A DNA stretch of 64,000 bases from Aplectana chamaeleonis. Taxonomy: Eukaryota; Nematoda; Chromadorea; Rhabditida; Cosmocercidae. The stretch is from the NCBI GenBank assembly GCA_029168955.1, contig JAPDOI010000153.1:1-64000 (forward strand), given 5' to 3'. Below the pieces are notes generated by a model. The model worked only from the letters and a program-made list of their open reading frames with translations, did no database searches and had not been told where the DNA came from. Position numbers and translations under genes: made by a program. Of the stretch, positions 24,278 to 34,654 are shown in pieces (within the stretch, counting starts at the first letter, position 1; each line of letters starts with the position of its first letter).

Positions 24278-24389
24278 TTAACATTGCGGTAAACTATCAC
24301 AATCGACGATCAATATGCATGCAACTCAGTCCAGCACCCTATGTGCAGCTACGATACTCGCAAAACTTTTCCTAATCGGCCACACTCTG

Positions 24390-25095
24390 GGAGAATCCCC
24401 GCGATCGCTCACGGCTAGAATCCTGTCAACTTCTGGAAGGGGCCGAGAGGATACTAGGATGGGGCTATCGTAAAACGATCGCGATATCCTACCAGTCTCA
24501 AACCGAGGGCGTACCGCATTCGTTCATCGATTCTTCCGCCATGCTCTATCGCGGAAGCGCGAGGAATCGAGCGGACCTGTCGCGGAACGATCGCGAGGTT
24601 CTACCGAATTCAAACTGATGGGGAAGCCCGTTTATACATTGATGGTGTTACATCGCGGAACAGCGATAAAACGAACTCGGAGTTATCGCGGGACGATCGC
24701 GAGATTCTCCCAGCCTTCACCCTGATTGTACCGCGTCCTATCATCCATGCCCTCTCAGTGTTTCACCTGAACGGGTGATTCCTATCAGATCAAAACGAAG
24801 CTATAGGACATTGCCTGTGCCGTATTTCGCGCTGCTTCACAAGTCTGCTTATCATGAGAACGCGGAACCAGGGGAAGCCGTAGCATCGCGAATCGCGAGT
24901 GCACCACGGTACTAGCGCGGTAAACATGGTAACGATCGCTGTACCATCACGGTACGAGCACGAGCATGTCAACGGATAGGTTTATTGGGTAACTATCGCG
25001 GAACCGACGCGGATCGCGAGACTAGGAGGAGACGAATACGGTTCCATCGCGAGGCATCACGGTGCTAGCGCGATAGATTCTCTCAGAGCGTTCTA
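24390..25095. repeat. Diffuse array of CGATCGCG-type palindromes
   Basis: About 700 bp dotted with 'ATCGCGGAAC', 'ACGATCGCGAG' and 'CATCGCGAG' words at irregular spacing (for example 24470, 24535, 24580, 24650, 24690, 25005, 25050). Not a simple tandem repeat. It lies within the long intron between the MITE and a mariner remnant. Confidence 0.5.
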
Positions 25096-25208
25096 TGAAT
25101 GAGGCTATACAATTTTCTCACTACAGAGAAAAAAAACAAACATGAAAGAAGAGCAAACAGTTAGCTTCTTCAAAAATTTTGAGGCGGCATCGACTTCGAT
25201 CCATTCTA

Positions 25209-25735
25209 TATGGTTGTCCGATAAGTTCTTGCCGTTTTTTTAAATTTTTCGTAATATAATTGTAATATAATATAATAATATAATGTAATATAATGTAATG
25301 TAATAATGTAATATAATATAATATAATATAATATAATATAATATAATATTAATTTAATATATTTTTATTTTTTTAAATTTAATTTAAATTTAAATTTCTA
25401 AATTAAATTCTTCGCAAACCAATATCGAGCAGTTCTTTCAGCTATGGCACCCTCTCCGTATACGGCACAAATCTCTCTAGCAGCTTCCGTGGCTTTGGCA
25501 CCTCGGTTAAACGCAAAAAGTAGATGGTGTCGAAAATGCTCGTTTTTGTCGACTTGACACTCCATTTAAATGCTCTAAAAATTAACAAAAACTAATCAGA
25601 AACAAAAACCAAATAGACTTTCTTGTAGAGCGAAAAATTCTCTTTCGAATAACACAAAACATTGTACCAAAAAATTTCATTTCGATCGCTAATTTTTTAA
25701 TTTAGAAAAACGGCAAGAACTTATTGGACAACCTA
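25209..25735 (-). mobile_element. Internally deleted mariner element
   Basis: Ends GGTTGTCCGATAAGTTCTTG (25212 on) and the inverted GGTTGTCCAATAAGTTCTTG (to 25733), next to TA. The inside holds the N-terminus of a transposase on the minus strand, and an AT-rich (ATAAT)n-like tract at 25245-25370 replaces the catalytic part. Non-autonomous. Confidence 0.75.
25398..25565 (-). pseudogene. Mariner transposase N-terminal HTH fragment
   Basis: 55 codons from ATG 25565 to TAG 25398: 'MECQVDKNEHFRHHLLFAFN' and on to 'AAREICAVYGEGAIAERTAR' and 'WFAKN'. This is the first helix-turn-helix of the mariner/SETMAR DNA-binding domain, which recognises the terminal repeats. The second HTH and the DDD catalytic domain are missing, so it cannot transpose. 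It could in principle bind related ends if expressed. Confidence 0.7.
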
Positions 25736-25885
25736 ATATATATTTCACTATAGCAATTTGATATCTCGGAGGAATGTAGTGCTGGCCTAACACAACTTCA
25801 TTCTCTACCCCTGTTTGAACAAACAATGTGACAGTTGTGTGAACTACCCCTTGTGTTTATTTAACGAATTCTTCCCTTGCTTTAG

Positions 25886-26313
25886 GCTCGCAATTGTCTG
25901 GAAGCGAGCCAGGCTACTTACCCGACTACCAAGGAGATCGATATACGAATCAGAAGCGGATAGATGAGACAAAAGCGCTGAATCAAGCATTCTTCGACAC
26001 TATCGGTGGCGCACCGCCAGCACCTCCACTGACTCCTGCACAATCCGGTGGTGGTGGTGGACAAGGAATGCCGGGATCACTGACGCCATACTATTCTCCC
26101 ACGAGTAACGTGAACACCAATATGCTTAACCCTTATCCAAATTATCAACCTCCATATCAGTCCAATCAGGCTATGCCAAGAACCGGTAACACATATGGTT
26201 ATGCATCTAATCAGGCTCTTTCTCCCTATGGTAACCCGTATGGTTACGCACCTAATCAAGCTGGTTCTAGATACGGTAACATGTATACGGGTCAATCTCT
26301 GTCCTCGGGGTAG
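25886..26313 (+). CDS. Gly/Asn/Tyr/Pro-rich 3' exon A of secreted protein
   Basis: Acceptor CTTGCTTTAG, then an open frame in phase with exon 2, to TAG 26311-26313 (141 residues). It opens 'SQLSGSEPGYLPDYQGDRYT', then carries a short charged helix-like part, a Gly5 run and Pro/Tyr/Asn-rich sequence. It ends in three imperfect repeats of about 16 residues built on 'GN.YGYA.NQA'. With exons 1-2 the protein would be 167 residues. Low-complexity Tyr/Asn/Gln composition suggests a structural, prion-like or cuticle/eggshell-type protein; no named family is recognised. No AATAAA was found downstream. Confidence 0.7.
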
Positions 26314-28550
26314 TCTCTGGGTGTGTTTTTAACCATTAACTCATCTCCGAAAGCTTTGTAACTACTATTGTACAGAATGTATATAGCTTTTCAAATGCAT
26401 GTTTTGCTATGTATAAAAGATTGCGCTCACTCCGAGAAATATCCTGTTATATGTTATCTAATAAGCAAACCTATGTCTTGTATGTGAGTGATGATGAAGT
26501 AAACTAGCTCTAACTTTATCGGCACCTATTGTGCCCTTATATGACCCGCTGTAGTAGGTGCAAACTCTCCAGCGATTGTTCGAGATAGATCGCACTGCGA
26601 CTCTAGAAAAGCTGGGTGAATCCAATTCAATGTGCTGGACTTATAAAGGAACAGCTACTTAAAACTAGGATCCGTCCATGTATGCTGTCTAATCTGTTTT
26701 TAGGCTAACTTTATGCATAGAGACCTGATAAAAAAAATCAGGATTTCTTTCCCTATGAATTCTTGCTTAGAAGCGAGAAAGCATTATACGCACACCTATA
26801 TTCTTATCGGCAATCGCCCATTCCCCGCAAGATTGCATCAGTTCATACCAACGTGGCTTTCAACTGCACTAAAACGAGAGGTGCCTTTCGTAAGCGTGAA
26901 TTTCAAAGTCCAGCTGCACTGCAGAAGACAACGCTTTGTATGCTGGTGGTCCTTTCCCCAGCTGCGTTACTGAGCGCGGAAAAAAACGGTTACTCGAACG
27001 GATTACTTGAAGGTTTCGCTTCGCCAGGATTGTGATCCATGAACATTCCCACGAAACCTCTTCAATTACGACTAAATGTTTCTTCCGCTTCAGGAAGACT
27101 TCCGGCTTGGAGGAAATCATTTTCTCGGCTGGGATTCCAATATACACACACTAGTAATAGCCCACACCATTTAGGTGTGAAATCTCAGACAATGGGATTG
27201 GCGGACCATCAGCATTTGTCTGACGAGCAAAAACCTATTCGCGGTGTCTGACAGCTTAAAGTCGACGGTTCGCCAGAACACTGCCAGTGGACCATATAAC
27301 GCTAGCCGACCGCCGGCAGCCTCTTGGCTATTAGCTGGCATTTCCGCTGTTGAGCAATCACATACTGCGATCCGACAGTCTGCTGGCAGAGTGAAGGGTC
27401 GAATAAGATCTACGCAACGGTCTGAGGTAAGGCACCCACTTCACCTCTTCTCAGTTTATCAAAGGTCTAGGTAAGCTTGGGGTGTGACTTCCACTGTCAA
27501 CTTAATGTAGTTATCACTCAGTTTCAAGGCAACGGGCACATCTTTGCAGGCGTTCCGCAGCTGGCAATATCTTAAATGACAGAGATGAGGCAGCTGTCGG
27601 CCTCGTAGTTGCCAAACGCCAGCTAAATGCCGGCGGCCACCTAGCTGTTGAGCAACTGGGGCATTTTCGCCAGCTTTCCGCTGCTCCTGTTGTCTGAGAC
27701 GCTACTTCTGATCTGATTGCGTGCTTCCTTGTACAACTGCCTTTCATTGAATCTCTCGAAAAAATTCTTAGTGCGTAGTTCCGATAACCTGCGACTTTCT
27801 TGAAGGACCAATACGCTTCTCATTCCGCACTACAAGTTCCGTCCGTTTCTACAGGGGGATTCGTGTGCCTAAAGAGCGAAGGCTCACTAGAGTTGATCTG
27901 TTTCGTCGCCGCAAGCTGTACAAAGAGATATTTCCCGTGCACGCGGTTACTCGCGTCTGGCTGAACTACCCTCACTGTTTCAGTCATTCGCATTACTAAG
28001 AAGCCGTCGTCGCCACACGCACCACCAGCGGCGGTATTCATCCAACTCCGAGAAAGGAGCGTAACTTTCCCGTTCCTGTAGTTTTACGGCCAATACTGTT
28101 ACTCGCGGTCGAAACTTCAATTGTGACGGCCACGCTTTGCTTCCATTGCATTTTCGAGGCCATGAAATACCCAGACTCAATCAAGTAGGTGGCGCTGCAT
28201 TTCAGGTTGGCATAGCAGGCAACCACAACTCTGTCTGTCCACTCTCTAAATGGCAGGGGACCTTCCCGAACTTCCTGTCTATTCGTCAGGTACGTCGGGT
28301 GTTGACCTTCTCGAGAGGCTCCTAGGGTTTCAAGATTACCGTCACAGGTTTTACAGAAACTGGTTTTCGTTGTCGTGATGATTGCAACGACAGTTACGTC
28401 CGCAGCGGTCCTTGTGTACTCTCCTACAAAATAAACGAAGCGTATTCCTTCCTAGCCTTCAGTTCAGCGTCATAGTGGGTCCTCGAGTCAGCATTGCTCC
28501 TTGTTGAAACCGTGGGTGACACCATCAGAACGAATCTCGCCCAGAGTTGA
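26314..28550. other. Intron or intergenic sequence with GC-rich repeats
   Basis: No exon with good splice sites recognised. 27290-27400 and 27550-27690 share inverted 'GCCGGCAGCC/CAGCTAAATGCCGGCGGCC'-like words, likely one decayed foldback. If the 30254 exon belongs to a separate paralogous gene, its 5' exons should lie here, but I could not find them. Confidence 0.3.
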
Positions 28551-28554
28551 TCTC

Positions 28555-28870
28555 GTCGCCACCAGGGTTGAGCTGGGTTGCGACTTGGCGCAACGGAGGG
28601 TCGTGAAAACTTGGGAAAATTCTAGAGAAAAAACGAAAATTTGGGAGAGGGGTCGTAAAATTTTCGAACCAAAGGTAATTTTTTTTCAAAGCTGTTGGTT
28701 TCGTTGAAGAAGTATGCATTGAAAGTTTTAGTTAGTCACTCAAATAAGGCTCAAGATATTTCAAATCTCAGGGGGGGGGGGCGTAAATTTTTGTTACAAA
28801 ATTTTGGTCAACAAGGGGGTCGTTGCTCCGCCGAAAATTGGCGCAACGGCCTGCTCAACCCTGGTCGCCA
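28555..28870. mobile_element. Foldback MITE with CCAGGGTTGAGC ends
   Basis: Left GTCGCCACCAGGGTTGAGC ... TTGGCGCAACGG pairs with right GCGCAACGGCCTGCTCAACCCTGGTCGCC. Shares inner words ('GCGCAACGG', 'GTCGTAAAATTTT'-like) with the element at 38958-39813. Confidence 0.55.
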
Positions 28871-30253
28871 TCACTGCTAAGCGGGAACCAAAAGTGTTAT
28901 CGTTCCCGAGAGGTTCGTTTCCACTACCGTCGAATCACGGGTTCTCATTGTTCATCATTCCGCAATATCGTCGACCGCACTTTTTTCATCCTTACATAAG
29001 TCCTCCATGTCCTCGCAAAGCATGATCATAATTTACTTCAACATGATGGTCAACACCTGGAGCACCTGGATTCGCGGTATCGTTTCTTTGAGTCGCAGTG
29101 GAGCGATTGAGACATGAGTAACGAACTATATTGTTGAATCGCCCTTTTCGACCGGAAGTCGTATGTATATAGCCCGTTCTCTCCTTGTTCGACCAAGGCA
29201 CATCCTGGAGTTCCACTGCGTTGCGATTTGATCGCATACTTAGGAACTGAAGGTTCGAGTGGAACAGTGGCAAGAGACACCCCTGTCACGCACACGGTTG
29301 AGTGATCGATCCTCACCTACGGCCAACCAAGCCTTCTATCAAACCAAACCCGGGGTCAGCAAATTGGAACCAAATTTATATGGGAGGATAAGAATGCTGG
29401 CTTGAACACCGGCTGGTCACCGAAAATCATGTATAGGCCCATTGGACATTCAACAAGCCTATACGATTCTAAATGGAAGTGGTATGAGGGGCGCATCCCC
29501 AGCGGGATCGACATACGCCGAGAACTTTATCCTTCATGAAGAAACTGTAGGGATGAAGAGACGAAGCGTCCGTCGACTGCATTGTGGAACTAGCCTCAGC
29601 TTTATAAGAAGACGTGAACTTCCACTTTGTCAGAAGCTTTTCGTAGTCGACGAAGTCCAGAACTGGTAGTTTGCTACTCCCTGCAGACTCCAATGATCAT
29701 GGCAATGGCTTCCGTGAGGTTCTTGAAAGTGAAATTCGGCTTGCTCTGATTATAGAGCCATATCCAAGAAAATCCAATTGGGCGACGGTTCCATCTTTGC
29801 GAATAAGGCGACAAAGTCACTTACCTGAGAAATCCCCCACACAAAATCATTTCCCACGTTTGCTCCGAAGTTTTGTCCGCAGAGCACAAAACACACCAAA
29901 CAGGCGGAATTCAATATTTTAGAGATTTCTTTAACGATAATTTTTATGTGATATTTCAGTTTCGTGAGAATTTTTCCTCATTAGCCTATACTTTGTAGAC
30001 TAACCTGCTCAAAACCATCAAAAACTAGAATACGGTTGTTATCATGAACACGGCCTTCAAAGAACACGCTCTACAGCCTCTTCCACTACCAAATTCGAAC
30101 ATTTGACTCATTTTGATTACAGAAAAAAATTGGATAAAAAAGGTCCCGCCAGAGATTACGTTGTGAATGCTCTTTCTAGAAAAGATATTGGGTACTCCAA
30201 TTGAATCACATTGAATTCCTGATGTAAAGCAAACTGAAACACCTCCATTCCAG
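28871..30253. other. Spacer; repeat at 29250-29530
   Basis: 29250-29530 is the partner of the dispersed repeat at 12940-13230. On the minus strand 29600-29670 reads 'DFVDYEK' then, after a frameshift, 'DKVEV', faintly like the RTE reverse-transcriptase motif A. The rest is featureless. Confidence 0.35.
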
Positions 30254-30801
30254 GCTCGACGTACTACTCGCCATCAACCGGCTACAGCAGTCAGCAGTAC
30301 AACCCCAGCTCGTCCTCCAACTACTACACAAGCGGGTCGCAAGCCTACAACACCAACTCCAACTCACCAACCCGTTACTATGATGGCGTCCTTAACACAA
30401 ATCTAGGCTACCCCAACCAGAACCAGCAGTACCAATACGGCACATCTAACACCTACGGTCAGACCAATGGACAGTATCAGAATACTGGATACAACAGTCA
30501 ATATGGCTATTCTGGACAAACCCAGTACGACCAACAGCAGCAGTACAATCTGAACAACCAGCAGCAGTATAATAGCAACGCTCAGAGCTGGTGCTGCGGT
30601 CCTTCATCCACTTCATGCTGTTACCAAACGAGTACCGGCTCTTCGAACTCCGTCTACTACTATGACCCGACCATGACTAACAAATATAATAACGGTCAGT
30701 ACGGCTACAGCAGCACCAGCAACAGCTACGGTAGCAGTTCCAGCACAATGTCACCCTACTACAGCTCAACAACAACCAGATCATACGGCAAAAAGAAGTA
30801 G
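30254..30801 (+). CDS. Tyr/Gln/Asn/Ser-rich 3' exon B (alternative terminal exon or paralogue)
   Basis: Acceptor CCTCCATTCCAG, then 181 residues to TAG 30799-30801. It starts 'STYYSPSTGYSSQQYNPSSS' and is dominated by Tyr, Gln, Asn, Ser and Gly. In the middle is a Cys cluster, 'SWCCGPSSTSCCYQ', and it ends in 'RSYGKKK'. It has no usable start codon and begins GC TCG exactly like exon A, so it can join exon 2 in phase (about 207 residues in all). The composition recalls nematode prion-like Q/N-rich (pqn/abu-type) secreted proteins; this is a resemblance, not an orthology call. Either an alternative last exon of the 22727 gene or the last exon of a tandem paralogue. Confidence 0.75.
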
Positions 30802-30859
30802 TCAGTCTAGGAAATGAGTAACCGTTGAATAGCTCGTCGCTCGTTAAACATCATTCCTT

Positions 30860-30865
30860 AATAAA
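30860..30865 (+). promoter_or_regulatory. Poly(A) signal
   Basis: AATAAA 59 nt after the stop of exon B, which supports it being a genuine 3' terminal exon. Confidence 0.55.
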
Positions 30866-30990
30866 TGTATATACCTCAAGCTTGCTGACCGATAACGGAT
30901 TGTGAAAAAAATGATATATCATCCGTGTTCCTCTTTAGGAAACCGCGACACAGTCGGCGTGCGTGTCGAGCGACCATCACAAAGACATGA

Positions 30991-31165
30991 GTGGTGGCCA
31001 TCGTGTACTCCTAAGGAGGCGGGAGAAACGGGGGAGGAGCGAGGTTTCTGATTGGACGCAACATGGGCTAGCCCCGGCCCCCCGCTGTTGCATCCAATCA
31101 GGAACCTCGCTCCTCCCCTGTTTCTCCCGCCTCCTCAGAGGTGTCGATACACGATGGCAACCACC
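30991..31165. mobile_element. GC-rich foldback element
   Basis: Arms of about 75 nt: GGAGGCGGGAGAAAC.GGGGAGGAGCGAGG..CTGATTGGA then the reverse complement, around a short 'GGGCTAGCCCCGGCC' centre. Outer words GGTGG.CATCGTGTA also pair. A diverged relative lies at 50290-50400. Confidence 0.65.
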
Positions 31166-33090
31166 CCAAAGACATTTTTAGACGAATTCTTTCACGGCTG
31201 CAGACAACTGACTGGGATAACTTCCAATATTCGTCTGATATTTCTGATAGTAGATTCACGTCAAAAAAATAACTTGGCGACGGCCGCTTGACACGCACGC
31301 CAACCGCGTGGGCGGGCAGTCTCATTAGCACGGATTTTTCAAGTGGCTCGAGTGGAAGCAAGAGAGTGGTAATCAGGGTCCAACGGGGTCGCGTCGCGAC
31401 CAGGAATGAGCGAAATTCCAGTGTGCCGAATTCCGATGGTTTTTGCCCTTCCAATTCACGAAAAAAAGCCCCATAATGAGCAAAATCAGATATAATTCCA
31501 AGACTACAATTTTGGGAGGTTGAACAGAGTAACTGGCCGGACATTTGGGATGTTCCTGGAGGTGCTGAATCAGAATCTGAGGTCTGTACTCACCTTTCAA
31601 AAAAGCAAGACCCACATATCGACAGGAACTATAATTGCTTGAAATAAGGCTGCAACCCAGTGAGAATTTTTTAATCTAATAGGGACCTCTGCTTCGTCTG
31701 TCTACGTGGAGATTACAAATTGAACAAACGGTACGCATGGTCTCTTCGTGTATACATATAAGTCTAGTGAACAAAACGGAGCTGCGGCTCAAGATCGTCA
31801 GGCGCGGTCGAGACCCCGTTAGACGGGTGCGCCGCCAGCGTCGCACGGCCCGCGGCAGTGATCGCACTTTGAACATTCGCTAGACTAAATTTAGGAATAA
31901 GCTTTTACCTACTATAGTATTTTAGCCTATCTGTGCTCCAATCTACTTAAAACGATTCTCAAAGTCTGTATATTTCATCTTTTACAAGGGTTACACTAAT
32001 AAAACCACTCTTACTAAATACAATATGAATATTTAATTTTGTTACACATGCAAGGTAATAACTTGATTAGTGGGTGTCGCCTGCGTCGTGATATTTTAGA
32101 AATGGACATGAAAATATGGATTGTTAGGTAACCTAAGGGAGTGAATATTTAACTTAGTGAAGGAAACTTAGGAGATCTACATACGTCAGAAGTGTGAAAA
32201 TCACAAAAAATTTGGAATTTTGATATCGATCAATTATCTAGAGCCTTTTGAACAATTTTCTTTACTTTTCGATTATGCTAATGCCGACTTTTGAAATTCA
32301 TAATTCTTTTTTTTTCAAGTATTCAAACTCTAGGGAATTTCCAGCTCTCACCATTTCTAGTGACCTAGGTTACGACCATCACCCAGCAACCTAACATCGT
32401 TAATTTTGAAGGCAAAGAGAACTGAATAATTAGGTTTCTCCGACAATATACAGGACCGCGTCAGATGCAGCACGTACCCCCTAATAAAAGGAATCTGTGA
32501 GAAAACTTCATTCCTCATCGTAACACAGTCTGATGTTTCCTAGCTGTTATCAGACAAATGAAAAAAAACAATAAACGTAAGCCTGTCAGCTGATCGGCAA
32601 CAAATCTATACTAAGCCTAAAACTTCTCAACAACTTTAAATATCAACAATATTCAAGGCGAATTTTTTTGCATTCTTCCTATTTACATTCAACTAAACAT
32701 ACAGCAACCAAACTAATTGTAGAATTCGGTTGATCAAAAAATCCATCATTTCAGAACCACAACAAAGCTTTTTTATCTTGGTAGAATTGTACAGCGTCGC
32801 CATAGGGTGATTGTCTAGCTGCAGACAGCGGGAGCGGTCATGCCGCGGCACGCATAGTCCGATTTCTGAGAGAAAATGCTGTAGGTTAGTCGATCGCACA
32901 CCTCATCATAAAGAATAATGATGTTTACCGCAACGCGACCGCTCGCGCTGTCCACAGCTACCGGCCCGTCCTCGGATACGAATGTGCATGTAAGTTTTCG
33001 TAGATTAAATATCGTCTTCTCAATTTTTTGAGCCACACACAACGCCCCAAGCTAGGGACTGTACCGAGCCGATCCAAGAACTTATTTCCC
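31166..33090. other. No firm gene; probable intron of minus-strand gene or spacer
   Basis: AT-rich with decayed repeats. On the plus strand, 'MMFTATRPLALSTATGPSSD' ends at a strong CAT|GTAAGT donor (32916-32987), but no partner exon was found, so it is not called as a gene. Confidence 0.3.
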
Positions 33091-33216
33091 CTAATCCCAT
33101 CGATTCCGATTCATCAACTCCGCCAGACTACTTTCGACAGTTCGATGAGTGTGTAGCAGGTTGCCCACATTTGCTCGACGTCGCACAGCATGCTTCGATC
33201 CTTCCGTACGTTTCTC
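33091..33216 (-). CDS. Candidate last exon of small basic (mitochondrial?) protein
   Basis: Strong acceptor TTGTCTTTTCTCAG, phase 0, then 41 residues, 'EKRTEGSKHAVRRRANVGNL' continuing to 'LAELMNRNRWD' and TAG at 33091-33093. Phase 0 matches the donor at 36291, so it may end the gene whose exons lie at 36.3-36.6 and 39.9 kb. The linkage is inference; the exon itself looks real from its acceptor and composition. Confidence 0.4.
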   Translation of the reverse strand, partial: EKRTEGSKHAVRRRANVGNLLHTHRTVESSLAELMNRNRWD

Positions 33217-33903
33217 CTGAGAAAAGACAATTATCGTCAGTCGTCATATATAATCATAAAATGTCATAGACGTCCGCACTACAATGCAGGATTAGTGACG
33301 TCGCGCACGTAAACAAGCTTAAGTAAATTTTTTTGCGAGGTGCTGCTTAAGATGGAAACGGTTATTTATACTCTGCGACTAATGCTGTCGCAGAATAACA
33401 ACAGATCTGAAGATTCTTCGAACAACTTTGAAGAAATGCAAATTCAAAAAATATATTCATCATAAAGTTTCTTTGAACTCATATTAATCTTAGCTTCGAA
33501 TAGTTTTCGTGAATCTCCTATTCATGCCATTTAAATAGAGTTGATTTCTAAAGTAATTAAAAGTCTAAGCTCTCCAATACTTTTATCACCTACAATATGA
33601 GGAATGTTGCTAAGATATTAGAGTCTGATGGTTTGAAGAAGAAAAAACAGACTTCAAATTCTCTATCACCTAAGATTATCCTCAAATCAATAAAAGGCAT
33701 GGGACAACTTCACCATGTCTTCCTTCGAGATTTTCTTGAAGACGGTCCCACTCTGATTCCAATTATATCTCTAAAATCATACAAAAAGACCCTGACAACG
33801 GAGTTAAGGACCTCAACGAATGCGCAATAGTGAGCGGCTGAAGCATGATAGACCAGTTTTCCAAATTTCCGTCACTTCCAACTGCTGGAGGAAAGGAAGG
33901 AAA

Positions 33904-34654
33904 CTCAGAAAAATCAAAACAAGTTACTTGTAATATAATTGTAACTTACTTGAATGTCTCAAGTAACTTACATTTATATTACATGTAACATACATTTATA
34001 TTACATGTAACATACATTTATATTACATGTAACATACATTTATGTTACATGTAACTTACATTTATAATACATGTAAGTTAAACTTATGTTACATGTACCT
34101 TACATTTGAATTTTCCCAAAGGGGGGCCCCCACGAGCCGCACACGACACGCGACGCAGAGGGCGCGTCCCAGGCCCCACACTACGCCAGAAGAAAGCTGT
34201 GCAGGGCCTTTCCTGCTGGTATGGGGTAAAGTGCCTCAAACTTGGGTAATTGAACCAACAGCAACGCCAGTCGTATGGCTGACCACGCGAGTGCGTCGTA
34301 CATCAACCTTGGAAATATTCTTGGTCGATTTAAGTTACCTGCGACTTATAATGGGCCATTTAAGTTACATGCAACATATCGGAGGCGCACTGCACGCAGG
34401 ATCCTCTCAGAAACCGAAAACAAGTTACTTGTAACATATCTAAGCTGATGTTAGTTACTTGGGACTTATTTCAAGTCATTTAAGTTACATGTAACATATC
34501 GGAGGCGCAGCGCACGCAGTATCCCACCGATATGTTACATGTAACTTAAATGGCCTGAGATAAGTCGCAAGTAACTTAGATCGGCTCAGATATGTTACAA
34601 GTAACTTGTTTTCGGCCTTTTATATTACAAGTAACTTGTTTTCATTTTTCTGAG
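33904..34654. mobile_element. Foldback element made of ACATGTAACTTA palindromes
   Basis: Inverted ends CTCAG.AAAAT.AAAACAAGTT (33904 on; 34654 back). Left arm: tandem 'ATTTATATTACATGTAACAT' units (33960-34090). Right: 'CAAGTTACTTGTAACATATC' and its inversions. Centre: a GC-rich 'GGCCCCACACTACG' block. No coding capacity. Confidence 0.6.

Noticed and set aside
32916..32992. Plus-strand 'MMFTATRPLALSTATGPSSD' ending in a strong GTAAGT donor
   Set aside because: Attractive first exon, but no downstream exon; an open minus-strand frame covers the same bases without splice sites.
33597..33830. Lys-rich plus-strand open frame of 77 codons
   Set aside because: No splice sites, no recognised family, AT-rich context.
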